Shown piece after piece: positions 8,033-16,763 of a stretch of DNA of 48,306 nucleotides. The stretch is from Pseudomonadota bacterium (lineage in GTDB: Bacteria > Pseudomonadota > Alphaproteobacteria > Rickettsiales > UBA1997), in contig JAGWWH010000011.1 in the NCBI GenBank assembly GCA_018970485.1, positions 1 through 48,306 on the forward strand, read 5' to 3'. Both the position numbers and the translations under genes were made by a program. The first letter of the stretch is position 1, and every line of letters starts with the position of its first letter. The notes under the pieces are model-generated. The model ran no database searches and had not been told where the DNA came from. It saw only the letters and a list, made by a program, of their open reading frames with translations.

Positions 8033-8065
8033 TCCTTTGGTTGGTTTGGGTTGGTTGGGTTTGGG
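8033..8065. promoter_or_regulatory. Low-complexity G/T-rich (C/A-rich in mRNA) spacer before recA
   Basis: Between the sucD stop and the recA ribosome-binding site the plus strand is an irregular run of GGTT and GGGTTT units; the transcript strand is the C/A-rich complement. The G-rich strand could form a two-tier quadruplex. Function is unknown. Confidence 0.4.
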
Positions 8066-8950
8066 TTAAGATTTTAGAAGTTTGAGCATAGTTTCGCCAA
8101 GTTTAGCAGGGCTATCGGCAACCATTACGCCTGCGGCTTTCATTGCTTCGATTTTACTTTCTGCGCCGCCTTTGCCGCCAGAAATAATCGCGCCGGCATG
8201 GCCCATGCGACGTCCTGGAGGAGCGGTACGACCAGCAATAAAGCCGACTGTGGGTTTTTTACGACCCTTTGCTGCTTCGCGTCGAAGAAATTCTGCTGCA
8301 TCCTCTTCATCGGATCCGCCGATTTCGCCAATCATGATCATGGCCTCGGTTTCTGAATCAGACAAAAACATATCCAAACAGTCGATGAAGTTTGTTCCGT
8401 TAACTGGATCGCCACCAATACCAATACAAGTGCTTTGGCCTAGACCAGCTTTTGTGGTTTGATGAACCGCTTCGTAAGTCAAGGTTCCAGAACGTGAAAC
8501 AATTCCGATTTTACCGCGTTTATGAATATGGCCCGGCATGATACCAATTTTGCACTCACCTGGGGTTATTATTCCTGGGCAGTTAGGGCCGATTAAACTA
8601 GAGTTAGATCCATTCAAAGCCTTTCTAACCTTCACCATATCAAGAACGGGGATACCTTCAGTAATGCAAACAATAAGCTCTATCTCAGCCTCAACCGCCT
8701 CAAGGATTGCATCAGCAGCAAAAGCTGGTGGTACATAAATTACCGAAGCGTTACAGCCCGTTACTTCTCTGGCCTCATAAACTGTATTAAAGACAGGAAT
8801 ATCGAGATGCTTAGAGCCACCTTTACCGGGAGTAACTCCGCCGACCATTTTTGTTCCATAGGCAATTGCCTGCTCGGTGTGAAAAGTGCCTTGCGCGCCC
8901 GTAAGGCCTTGGCAGATCACTTTGGTATTTTTGTTTACAAGTACTGACAT
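8066..8950 (-). CDS. sucD: Succinyl-CoA synthetase alpha subunit
   Basis: SucD carries the CoA-binding and phosphohistidine site of succinyl-CoA synthetase in the TCA cycle. The 294-residue protein has the Rossmann N-terminus ([20 protein letters not shown]), [13 protein letters not shown], and the active-site segment [16 protein letters not shown] with His at about 251. It follows sucC by 16 nt and is the middle gene of sucC-sucD-recA. Confidence 0.98.
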   Translation of the reverse strand: MSVLVNKNTKVICQGLTGAQGTFHTEQAIAYGTKMVGGVTPGKGGSKHLDIPVFNTVYEAREVTGCNASVIYVPPAFAADAILEAVEAEIELIVCITEGIPVLDMVKVRKALNGSNSSLIGPNCPGIITPGECKIGIMPGHIHKRGKIGIVSRSGTLTYEAVHQTTKAGLGQSTCIGIGGDPVNGTNFIDCLDMFLSDSETEAMIMIGEIGGSDEEDAAEFLRREAAKGRKKPTVGFIAGRTAPPGRRMGHAGAIISGGKGGAESKIEAMKAAGVMVADSPAKLGETMLKLLKS

Positions 8951-8966
8951 TGCTAATTCCTAATTA

Positions 8967-10151
8967 TTAAAGACTTTCTGAGGCTTTTACTGCTTTCACG
9001 ATTTTTTCAGCAGCATCTCCCAAATCATTCGCAGGAATGATTGCCAAACCTGACTTGGCTAGAATTTCTTTGCCCAAATCAACATTTGTTCCTTCAAGAC
9101 GAACCACAAGCGGAACAGAAAGATTAGTTTCTTTTGCCGCCTCAATAATGCCGTTGGCGATAATGTCACAGCGCATGATTCCGCCAAAAATATTTACTAA
9201 AATTCCCTTAACGCTTGGGTCAGAAAGAATGATTTTAAAGGCTGCAGTAACTTTTTCACGAGTAGCGCCGCCGCCTACGTCTAAAAAGTTTGCTGGCGAT
9301 GATCCGTAAAGCTTGATGATGTCCATAGTTGCCATCGCAAGACCTGCGCCATTAACCATGCATCCGATTTGTCCGTCCATTTTGATGTAGCTCAACTCAT
9401 ATTTTGATGCCTCAATTTCAAGAGGCTCTTCTTCGTCCAAATCGCGCATTTCGCGAATTTCATCATGACGATGCAGCGCGTTATCGTCGAAATTAATCTT
9501 TGCGTCGAGAGCGATTATGTTTCCTTCGTTTGTTTCCACCAAAGGATTAATTTCGATCTGAGATGCATCGCTAGTTACAAAGGCATCATAAAGAGAGAAA
9601 ACCAATTTTGAGAATTTCTTCAAAGCATCGCCGCTAAAACCTAAAGCAAAGCCAAGCTTGCGCGCGTGAAAAAATTGGATGCCAGAAGCTGGATCAATTT
9701 TAACAGAAATGAGCTTTTCTGGGGAGTGCAGAGCAACTTCTTCGATATCCATTCCGCCTTCAGTTGAAGCCATGAAGATGATCGCTTTAGTTTTGCGATC
9801 GACAACCGCAGAGAGGTAATATTCTTTTTTAATGCTAGAGCCAGCTTCGATGTAGAGCCTTTTGACAACCTTACCTTCTGGGCCAGTTTGATGCGTGATC
9901 AAAGTCGCGCCGAGCATATCGGAAGCCTTGTCTTTCACTTCCTCAACTGATTTTACGACTTTAACGCCGCCAGCTTTTCCTCGTCCCCCCGCATGAATTT
10001 GTGCTTTAACTACAAAAACTTTGTGTCCAGCAGCTTCCAGTGCTTTTGCTGCGTCAACCGCTTCTGGCACAGAAAATGCTTGATGGCCTTCTGGCACAGC
10101 AACGCCAAATTTTTTCAACAAGCCTTTGGCTTGATACTCATGAATGTTCAT
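8967..10151 (-). CDS. sucC: Succinyl-CoA synthetase beta subunit
   Basis: SucC is the nucleotide-binding ATP-grasp subunit. The 394-residue protein starts [20 protein letters not shown] and shows [17 protein letters not shown], the [10 protein letters not shown] Mg-binding strand, [14 protein letters not shown] and the C-terminal [10 protein letters not shown] ligase motif. The start lies only about 10 nt downstream of the likely transcription start, and no Shine-Dalgarno sequence is visible, so translation may be nearly leaderless. It forms a functional pair with sucD directly downstream. Confidence 0.98.
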   Translation of the reverse strand: MNIHEYQAKGLLKKFGVAVPEGHQAFSVPEAVDAAKALEAAGHKVFVVKAQIHAGGRGKAGGVKVVKSVEEVKDKASDMLGATLITHQTGPEGKVVKRLYIEAGSSIKKEYYLSAVVDRKTKAIIFMASTEGGMDIEEVALHSPEKLISVKIDPASGIQFFHARKLGFALGFSGDALKKFSKLVFSLYDAFVTSDASQIEINPLVETNEGNIIALDAKINFDDNALHRHDEIREMRDLDEEEPLEIEASKYELSYIKMDGQIGCMVNGAGLAMATMDIIKLYGSSPANFLDVGGGATREKVTAAFKIILSDPSVKGILVNIFGGIMRCDIIANGIIEAAKETNLSVPLVVRLEGTNVDLGKEILAKSGLAIIPANDLGDAAEKIVKAVKASESL

Positions 10152-10168
10152 TGGAAAATTGAGTTTGG

Positions 10169-10197
10169 ATTATCGCTCGAAATAAGAGGAGTGGCAA
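10169..10197 (-). promoter_or_regulatory. Sigma70-type promoter of sucC-sucD-recA
   Basis: On the minus strand a -35 TTGCCA (10197-10192) and a -10 GATAAT (10174-10169) are separated by exactly 17 nt. The predicted transcription start is near 10162, about 10 nt before the sucC ATG. This is the best promoter-like sequence recognised in the window. Confidence 0.65.
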
Positions 10198-10242
10198 GCT
10201 AAGTTTCATTTTTAATTCGGCAATCCCCTCAAGATAAAAATC

Positions 10243-10881
10243 ATGAAGAGCGCTCTAATAACTCGTACAAAAAATTCTTCGGCCGAAATTATTAAATTTT
10301 TAGAAAATCGCCGATTTCAGGTGTTTTGCGAGCCGCTTTTTACCGTAGAAAAATTATCAGTAGAAAAAATTTCTACGCCGATTTCTGCCGCAATTATTAC
10401 TAGCTCCAATGCTTGCTTGGCTTTAGAAAATTCTGGAATCGCCAAAGAAACAAAAATTTTTACCGTCGGCGAAAAAACCGCCGAGAGATTAAAGCAAAGT
10501 GGATTTCAAAATATTGTCTTATCGCCAAAAAATTCTGCCGATTCTTTGTTCGATTTACTCACAAGAGAATCTGGTCCGATTGTCTATTTTAGGGGCTCCG
10601 TGATAAGTTTCGACTTTGCCAAAAAGCTAGAAAATGTGAGAGAAATACACTCTTACAAAACTTGCGAGATCGAAAATTTCTCAACCGATTTCAGAAAAAT
10701 TCCTTACGATCAGGTTCTAATTTTTTCTAAAAATAGCTGTGAGATTTTTTACAAAATAATAACCCGGAACAATCTTCTTGAATATTTTACTAACTCACAA
10801 ATTCTCTGCTTGAGCCAACAAATTCTTGAGCGCGCCAGAGATCTTGGCTTCAAAAAACTCTCCAAAATCGAGCAATTTTAA
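10243..10881 (+). CDS. hemD: Uroporphyrinogen-III synthase
   Basis: HemD closes hydroxymethylbilane into uroporphyrinogen III in haem synthesis. The family is poorly conserved, but this 212-residue protein has its hallmarks: an opening ALITRTKNSSAEI, the hinge AAIITSSNAC, the IFTVGEKTAERLKQSGF strand-helix, and a C-terminal DQVLIFSKNSCEIF with late ILCLSQQILERARDLGF. The next gene begins 1 nt after the stop. The hemD, mitofilin, hemY order is a known alphaproteobacterial arrangement and supports the call. hemE, the next enzyme, is at 16764-17789. Confidence 0.88.
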   Translation: MKSALITRTKNSSAEIIKFLENRRFQVFCEPLFTVEKLSVEKISTPISAAIITSSNACLALENSGIAKETKIFTVGEKTAERLKQSGFQNIVLSPKNSADSLFDLLTRESGPIVYFRGSVISFDFAKKLENVREIHSYKTCEIENFSTDFRKIPYDQVLIFSKNSCEIFYKIITRNNLLEYFTNSQILCLSQQILERARDLGFKKLSKIEQF

Positions 10882-10882
10882 A

Positions 10883-11755
10883 ATGACAGAACAAGCTAAC
10901 GACACCAAAAAAAAGAGTTCTCTTTTGACCAGAATTTCTTCTATAATTGTCCTTATAATAACGCTGATTTTTTGCTTATTAATCACGATAAAATTTTTAC
11001 AAAAAAAACCGGAGCAAAAACAGGAAATCTCTGATTCAAGCCATGAAATCATTGGGTTATCAGATGACTACTCCGCACAGGAAGATCAGGAAGACTTATC
11101 GGATTTGACGGTTAATGAATTGCGAGAAAAAGGCGCAGAATTTATTTACCAAATGCTGATGAAAAATCAGGTAAAAATCGAAGATCTAAACACTCAATTA
11201 CAAGCTCTAAAAAACGAAGTTCAGAAATATCGCAGCCAAGAAAGAATCAGCAAAATGACCGTCTCTTACGTAGTTTTGCGCGATAAAATTTTTGTCGGAA
11301 AAAACTACAACGAAGAGCTCAAAAGCTTTGAGGTTCTAAGCTCTTTCGATGAAGTGCTGGTTACAAAAATCTCCAAACTCAAGCCCGCTCTCGTCAAATT
11401 CTCCACAAAAGAAAAATTACAGCAGAGCTTCTCTAGCATAATTCCGGAGATCATTGTTAACAAAAACAATGGCGCGGAAAAAGAAGGAATATTTGCCAAA
11501 ATTCGTCGTAATATTTCGCGCTTAATTGTTGTCAGAAGAATTGACGGCAAAAATCCGCAAGAAGTTGATGCCGTGGTTGTCAGAATCGAAAAAGCACTTG
11601 CACAAGAAAATTATTCCGAAGCCCTAAGCGCCTCTTTGTCTCTAGACCAAAGTTATCACGAAATTCTGAAAAACTTTCTCGACGAACTCAGCGCATCTCT
11701 CGAGGTACATCAAGCTGATCAAGAAATTCTGAACTATCTAAAAAGCCTAAGCTAA
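10883..11755 (+). CDS. Mitofilin/Mic60-like inner-membrane protein
   Basis: A short cytoplasmic segment is followed by one membrane span (about 16-39, IIVLIITLIFCLLITIKFL), an acidic linker, a coiled coil (about 105-130, with LNTQLQALKNEVQKY) and a helical C-terminal domain. That is the layout of alphaproteobacterial Mic60 homologues, which bend intracytoplasmic membranes. Position between hemD and hemY is the strongest support. At 291 residues it is short for the family. I chose ATG 10883 because an earlier in-frame start would lie inside hemD. The sequence itself is weakly conserved, so the assignment rests on architecture and synteny. Confidence 0.7.
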   Translation: MTEQANDTKKKSSLLTRISSIIVLIITLIFCLLITIKFLQKKPEQKQEISDSSHEIIGLSDDYSAQEDQEDLSDLTVNELREKGAEFIYQMLMKNQVKIEDLNTQLQALKNEVQKYRSQERISKMTVSYVVLRDKIFVGKNYNEELKSFEVLSSFDEVLVTKISKLKPALVKFSTKEKLQQSFSSIIPEIIVNKNNGAEKEGIFAKIRRNISRLIVVRRIDGKNPQEVDAVVVRIEKALAQENYSEALSASLSLDQSYHEILKNFLDELSASLEVHQADQEILNYLKSLS

Positions 11756-13065
11756 TGCTCACAATCATCTGGTTTCTTCTCGTCACTTTTTCACTCGCCG
11801 CCTCTTTTGTTTGGTTGTTAGATCACAACGGCAACGTTCTAATTACTTGGCTTGGATATCAGGTTCAAACCGACATCCTGACCGCAATTTTGCTCGCAGC
11901 TTTTTTCTCGCTAACGATCTTTGCGATTTCTTACTTATTGGCTCGTCTTTTAGCGATACGATTCCCTGCGCTTCTTCGATTATTATTCAAACGCAGCTAC
12001 ACAAAAAGTCTCGAGAAGCTAGTTCTAAAGCATCGCCACGGCTTTAATGCGATGACGGATCTTTTGCTGGCTCTAGAAATTAGTGACAAAAAATCGACTA
12101 ACGAACTTCACAAAAAGTTTGAAAAGCTAATCAAGCACGCCCCTCTTAACGACTTCTTTCTTGGCAAAATTCTTTTTGAAAATCGTCAATTTTCCAAGTC
12201 CGCCGAGATATTTGAAAAATTTAGCAGCAATCCTCACGCTAAAATTCTTGTCCTTCGCTCAAAGTTTGAGCACTCTTTGCAAGAGCAAAATGAGACCAGT
12301 GCTATTGCTTACGCCAAACAAATTATTTCAGTGCAAAAGGATAATCTCGAGGTCGCTAAGCAGCTTTTTGCTCTCTACAAAAAGCACGGCTTGTGGCAGG
12401 ATGCAAAAAACTTAATTCGCGAATATGGCAATGAAAAATTTCGTGACGAATTGCAAAAACGCGATCTCGCTGTAATCAACGCAGCTCTGGCTATAGAATC
12501 CTATCAGCAAAAAAAGTTTTTGCTCGCGATCAAGCATGCGAACCTATCCTTGAAAGCTGAAAATAACTTTTTTCCTGCACTAGAAATTCGCCTTAAATCT
12601 TGGCTTAAACTTGGCTTGGGATTCAAAGTAAGTTGGGAAATAAAGTCGCTCTGGAAGAATAATCCTCACCTAATCTTGGCCGAAATTTTTGATCTAATAA
12701 ATCGCAAATCTTCAGCAAAGGCGCGCGTTAAAATGATGAGAGGGCTAGCCGAAACCAACTCAAAATCTGTGCTCAGTAAATTGGCTATCGGCATTGTCGC
12801 CTTCAGAGCGGGAGATTATCAGACAGCAAAAGAATTTCTGATCGTTTCCTTGCTTCAGCAAAAAACTTATCGCGCCTACAAACTTCTCGCCGCAACAGAA
12901 AAGGCTTTGGGCAATGCGGAAGAGGCAAAAAAGAATCTGATTAAGCGCGATATGTTTGAGTGCGACGATCACTATCGCTGCAGCTCCTGCGGACATCTAA
13001 GCTCAAAATGGAGTGCAAAATGCAGCTCTTGCGACACTTACGATTCGATTGAGTGGAGTAGGTAA
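11755..13065 (+). CDS. HemY-like TPR membrane protein with C-terminal zinc ribbon
   Basis: The start overlaps the previous stop (TAATG). Two N-terminal membrane spans (about 3-21 and 40-62) precede a basic region and a long run of TPR-like helices, as in the HemY N-terminal family found beside haem genes. The last 30 residues form a rubredoxin-like ribbon with Cys409, Cys412, Cys423 and Cys426 (CSSCGHLSSKWSAKCSSC), similar to the metal-binding tail of LapB/YciM. HemY-type proteins are thought to scaffold haem enzymes, whereas LapB regulates LPS synthesis; the sequence does not decide between these roles. Confidence 0.8.
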   Translation: MLTIIWFLLVTFSLAASFVWLLDHNGNVLITWLGYQVQTDILTAILLAAFFSLTIFAISYLLARLLAIRFPALLRLLFKRSYTKSLEKLVLKHRHGFNAMTDLLLALEISDKKSTNELHKKFEKLIKHAPLNDFFLGKILFENRQFSKSAEIFEKFSSNPHAKILVLRSKFEHSLQEQNETSAIAYAKQIISVQKDNLEVAKQLFALYKKHGLWQDAKNLIREYGNEKFRDELQKRDLAVINAALAIESYQQKKFLLAIKHANLSLKAENNFFPALEIRLKSWLKLGLGFKVSWEIKSLWKNNPHLILAEIFDLINRKSSAKARVKMMRGLAETNSKSVLSKLAIGIVAFRAGDYQTAKEFLIVSLLQQKTYRAYKLLAATEKALGNAEEAKKNLIKRDMFECDDHYRCSSCGHLSSKWSAKCSSCDTYDSIEWSR

Positions 13066-13068
13066 AAT

Positions 13069-14556
13069 TTAACTCTCAGAAGTATAATTCGGGGCTTCGG
13101 AAGTAATGGTGATCGAGTGCGGATGAGATTCGCGCAGGCCCGAATTAGTAATGCGAACAAAGTTAGAATTTTTGCGCATCTCCTCAATCGTGCCATTTCC
13201 GGTATATCCCATCGCCGCCTTCAAGCCGCCGATTAATTGATGCACCACATCCGCAGCCGCGCCCTTGTAGGCCACGCGACCCTCAACTCCTTCTGGAACT
13301 AACTTCATTTTATCAGAAACATCTTGCTGGAAATAGCGATCAGCAGAGCCGCGAGCCATTGCGCCGAGAGATCCCATGCCGCGATAAACTTTGTAGGAAC
13401 GACCTTTAAACAAAACAATTTCACCAGGGGTTTCTTCTGCTCCGGCAAGCAATCCGCCAAGCATTACGCAGGATGCGCCGGCAGCGATGGCTTTGGCGAG
13501 ATCACCAGAAAATCTAATTCCGCCGTCAGAAATCACCGGAATTTTTACGCTGTCGCAATATTCAACAACGTCGAGAAGCGCTGATAATTGCGGCACGCCG
13601 ACACCTGCGACAATACGAGTTGTACAAATTGAACCTGGGCCAATTCCAACCTTAACTGCATCCGCACCGGCGTCAATCAAGGCTTTAGCGGCTTCTGAGG
13701 TAGCAATATTTCCAGCGATAAAATTTTGTTTTGGGTAAGATTTTTTAAGTTCACGAACTGTTGCAATCACGCCAGCTGAGTGGCCGTGTGCGGTGTCAAT
13801 AACGACAATGTCAGCTCCGGCTTCAATCAAGGCTTCTGCGCGCTTGATGCCGTCGCGACCCACGCCAGTTGCAGCTGCGACGAGGAGACGACCTTCAGCA
13901 TCTTTTGAAGCAAAAGGAAATTGTTTAGTTTTTTCCAAATCTTTTCCAGTCATCAAACCTACGCAATTGCCGCTCGCGTCAGTTAAAATGATTCTTTCAA
14001 TTTTATTTTTGTGCAAAAGCAATTTGGCTTCGGACTTACTCACGCCAGCCTTCGCAGTGATAAGATTTTCTCTAGTCATCAATTCTTTCACCGGCTGTTT
14101 TCTGTCGGTAGCAAAGCGCACGTCACGATTGGTAAGGATTCCGAGTAGTTTTTTTGTTCCTTCTTTAACCACAGGAATTCCCGAAATTCCGTAAGTTTTC
14201 ATCAATAAAAGTGCATCTCCCAAACTCTCGTCAGGCGTTATCGTTACTGGGTTTATCACCACTCCAGATTCAAACTTTTTTACCTTACGAACTTCCTCCG
14301 CCTGATCTTTTGGAGAGAAGTTTTTGTGAATACAGCCAAGCCCACCAGCCTGCGCCATTGCTATTGCCAAGCGACTCTCGGTGACGGTGTCCATCGCCGC
14401 AGAAATGATCGGAATTTCGAGAGAAATATTTTTTGTAATCTTGGTTTTTGTGTTCGCTTCAGTAGGCAGAACATTGGAAAATGCTGGCTTCAAAAGCACG
14501 TCATCAAAGGTGAGAGAAGGGGCAACTGTTTCGATTATTTTGCGACTTTTTTTCAT
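13069..14556 (-). CDS. guaB: IMP dehydrogenase
   Basis: GuaB oxidises IMP to XMP, the committed step of GMP synthesis. The 495-residue protein has the N-terminal TIM-barrel strand TFDDVLLKP, two CBS domains (about 97-210), the VVIDTAHGHS strand, and the catalytic loop GPGSICTTRIV with Cys at 311. The flap and monovalent-cation segment YRGMGSLGAM is also present. It ends 3 nt from the convergent hemY-like gene and diverges from the fur-type gene. Confidence 0.98.
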   Translation of the reverse strand: MKKSRKIIETVAPSLTFDDVLLKPAFSNVLPTEANTKTKITKNISLEIPIISAAMDTVTESRLAIAMAQAGGLGCIHKNFSPKDQAEEVRKVKKFESGVVINPVTITPDESLGDALLLMKTYGISGIPVVKEGTKKLLGILTNRDVRFATDRKQPVKELMTRENLITAKAGVSKSEAKLLLHKNKIERIILTDASGNCVGLMTGKDLEKTKQFPFASKDAEGRLLVAAATGVGRDGIKRAEALIEAGADIVVIDTAHGHSAGVIATVRELKKSYPKQNFIAGNIATSEAAKALIDAGADAVKVGIGPGSICTTRIVAGVGVPQLSALLDVVEYCDSVKIPVISDGGIRFSGDLAKAIAAGASCVMLGGLLAGAEETPGEIVLFKGRSYKVYRGMGSLGAMARGSADRYFQQDVSDKMKLVPEGVEGRVAYKGAAADVVHQLIGGLKAAMGYTGNGTIEEMRKNSNFVRITNSGLRESHPHSITITSEAPNYTSES

Positions 14557-14708
14557 TTTGAGAGATTTGATTTTTTGCTAGCCAAAATAGTTTTCGTTGC
14601 GACAAGATTAAAACCTAAAATCACAAATGACGCAGGCGCAGAGCGCAGAGCAATTTGAGACTTACACAAATAAAAAAAAATACTTTCGTAAGTAAAAATC
14701 AAAAATTT

Positions 14709-15122
14709 ATGCCCTCTTCAATCGAGAAGCTCTGTGCTGAGCGAAAAGTAAAACTTACCGAAAATCGTCGAATCATTGCCCGCGTTATTGAACAAAGCCA
14801 AGACCATCCAGATGTTGAAGAGGTTTATCGTCGTGCTTCAAAAGTGAATCCAGACATTGGCATCGCCACAGTTTATCGCGCGGTGAAAATGTTCGAAGAA
14901 TTTGGTCTAATCGCCAAACATGATTTTGGTGGCGGCAGAGCTCGTTACGAAAGGTTAGAAAGCGAAGATCATCACGATCACTTGATTGACATTACCACTG
15001 ACGAAGTTCACGAATTTTTCAGCGAAGAGTTGGAAAAAATGAAGGAAAAACTTGCTCGCGAAAAAGGCTACGAGCTGGTCGGACACAAGCTCGAACTTTA
15101 TTGTCGTCCACTAAAAAAATGA
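14709..15122 (+). CDS. fur: Fur/Mur-family metal-responsive repressor
   Basis: This 137-residue protein has the Fur winged-helix DNA-binding region (ENRRIIARVIEQSQDHPDVEE, IGIATVYRAVKMFEEFGL) and the metal-site segment ARYERLESEDHHDHLIDI with several His residues. The CxxC pair found in many classical Fur proteins is absent, as in alphaproteobacterial Fur/Mur proteins. I start at ATG 14709 because the upstream in-frame extension is low-complexity and unlike the family. Its stop overlaps the next gene's ATG. Whether it senses iron or manganese cannot be told. Confidence 0.9.
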   Translation: MPSSIEKLCAERKVKLTENRRIIARVIEQSQDHPDVEEVYRRASKVNPDIGIATVYRAVKMFEEFGLIAKHDFGGGRARYERLESEDHHDHLIDITTDEVHEFFSEELEKMKEKLAREKGYELVGHKLELYCRPLKK

Positions 15123-15847
15123 GTGAGTTAGTTACAAAAATAATCACTCCTCAACTTCACTTTGCTGACGCGAATCACAGCGAAAAATTTGTAAAAATCT
15201 TTTGTGATCTTTACCGCATTGAAATTTTTAAAGATGGCCTCGACCTAATCCTGACGCAGCTTGCGAAAAAAAATCTTCATTTCGAAATTAAAGAAATGAA
15301 GGGCTGGGATACTAATGTTGGATGCTTCCTCACCAACAAAATCACCATTCGTCAATTAACTCACAATGTGCTCGCACACGAGATGGCTCATGCTCTCGCG
15401 CATGAGAGCAAAATCAATTTAGGCGAAGATTTTCGTCTTTGCGTTTTGCACGACATGAAGAATCGCACACCGCAAATTCTGACTTTGAAGGGAGAGATAA
15501 AAAGACTGATGATTGATGCTCTCGCGGCCTATCCGCTTCACCAATTTCTTGACGAAATTTTCGCGCGTTATTTTGAATTACTCAGTGTTTCGCGAAATGT
15601 TGTAGCGACGGGAAGCTTTGCCACTACTGATGTCACCGACTTTTTTATCAACATCACCAACTTCATCGAGAAAATTTTTAATCCGCAAATTCGTAAAAAA
15701 ATTGATCCAGCGATTGCGCGCGCGACTTCTAATTTAAAGCTTCCAGCGCCTGAGCAAAAATTTCGTGATCAAATAGAACTAAAACAAAAAACCTCCTGGT
15801 CGGGAAGAACTAGGCCAAACAATCCTTTTAAAAATCTTTCTGAGTAA
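15119..15847 (+). CDS. Zincin-like putative metalloprotease
   Basis: The 242-residue protein contains HEMAH (87-91), a variant of the HExxH zinc motif, followed about 55 residues later by DEIFARYFELLS (Glu146), a plausible third ligand. That spacing and the NE/DE-x-FAR pattern are typical of gluzincins. No signal peptide or membrane segment is seen, so it is probably cytoplasmic. I do not recognise the family further. It overlaps the fur-type gene by ATGA, so the two are co-translated and may share metal-dependent control. Confidence 0.7.
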   Translation: MSELVTKIITPQLHFADANHSEKFVKIFCDLYRIEIFKDGLDLILTQLAKKNLHFEIKEMKGWDTNVGCFLTNKITIRQLTHNVLAHEMAHALAHESKINLGEDFRLCVLHDMKNRTPQILTLKGEIKRLMIDALAAYPLHQFLDEIFARYFELLSVSRNVVATGSFATTDVTDFFINITNFIEKIFNPQIRKKIDPAIARATSNLKLPAPEQKFRDQIELKQKTSWSGRTRPNNPFKNLSE

Positions 15848-15859
15848 CTTGTAAATACT

Positions 15860-15934
15860 CCTGAATCCCCGCCTGCGCGGGGATGACGTGGAACTCTTAC
15901 TCTCCCAGTCATCCCCGCGTAGGCCGGGATCCAG
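15860..15934. repeat. Palindromic repeat, family C (copy 1)
   Basis: Inverted arms CCCCGCCTGCGCGGGGATGA and TCATCCCCGCGTAGGCCGGG flank a short spacer between the zincin-like gene and the murU-like gene. Other copies are at 33354-33440, 33951-34026 and 41925-41955. Confidence 0.85.
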
Positions 15935-15974
15935 CTCTTAGGACTCATTATTTCGCAAAAAAATAAACAACAAA

Positions 15975-16697
15975 ATGACAAAAATCACTCAAGCTTTCAT
16001 TTTTGCTGCTGGGCGCGGAGAGCGCATGAGACCTCTTACTGACTCGCTTCCCAAGCCTTTGGTTAAAATCAAAAACAAGGCAATTATTGATTACGCGATT
16101 GAAAAATTAGATCGAATTCCGTCGATTAAAAAAATTATTGTTAACGGATTTTACCTCGCTGAACAAATCGAGGAACACATTAAAAAATTGAACAATCCGA
16201 AGATCATTTTTTCGCGAGAAGTTGAGAAGGTTGAAACCGGCGGCGGACTAGTATTTGCCAGCGATCTAATCGATTTAAACCAACCTCTTTTAACCGTTAA
16301 CGGCGACGTGCTTTGGCAAGAAAAAAATTCTGATCTTGGGCTACTTTGTAACGCTTGGGATTCGGAGGAATGCGACATTTTGCTCGGTCTAAAAAAGGTC
16401 GAAGATTACGTCGGCTACGAAGGAAATATTCGCGGTGGTGGCGATTTTGATTTAGTCGGCGATCAGCTCTACCGCTTTGCAGATTCAGCAATGAGTCACG
16501 CTTTTGTTGGCTTGCAAATCCTCAATCCAAAAATTCTAAAACACGCGCCGGAGAAATGTTTTTCAATGTCGTATTTTTACAAATCTGCGGTTGGTGAAGG
16601 TGGTCTAGTTCACCGAATTAAAGCTGTCGAACTTGCAGGAAAATATTTTCACATCGGCACTGTTGAAGCGATTAAATCTACTGAAAATCAGCTCTAA
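15975..16697 (+). CDS. murU: MurU-like sugar-1-phosphate nucleotidyltransferase
   Basis: The N-terminus FAAGRGERMRPLTDSLPKPL (about 9-28) is the nucleotide-binding signature of sugar-phosphate nucleotidyltransferases. Further on are ETGGGLVFA and VNGDVLW (metal-binding Asp), both characteristic of the MurU branch, which makes UDP-MurNAc in cell-wall recycling. The 240-residue length fits. The usual partner, the kinase AmgK, is not adjacent, so another sugar substrate is possible. Confidence 0.8.
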   Translation: MTKITQAFIFAAGRGERMRPLTDSLPKPLVKIKNKAIIDYAIEKLDRIPSIKKIIVNGFYLAEQIEEHIKKLNNPKIIFSREVEKVETGGGLVFASDLIDLNQPLLTVNGDVLWQEKNSDLGLLCNAWDSEECDILLGLKKVEDYVGYEGNIRGGGDFDLVGDQLYRFADSAMSHAFVGLQILNPKILKHAPEKCFSMSYFYKSAVGEGGLVHRIKAVELAGKYFHIGTVEAIKSTENQL

Positions 16698-16732
16698 AAA
16701 AGATTTTGAGCACCGTGCTCAAAATCTTTTTT
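16696..16732. terminator. Bidirectional hairpin terminator between murU-like gene and hemE
   Basis: A perfect 18-bp inverted repeat (16696-16713 and 16715-16732) begins within the stop codon of the plus-strand gene. It is flanked by A-runs on the left and T-runs on the right, so either strand's transcript would end in a stem plus U-tract. The central 29 nt recur exactly at 32504-32532. Confidence 0.85.
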
Positions 16733-16763
16733 AACCAGGATTGGAGAGGTTTTAGTAAAAAAT

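Noticed and set aside
15883-15893. ACGTGGAAC as an additional parS site
   Set aside because: It lies within a family C repeat and matches only one half-site.
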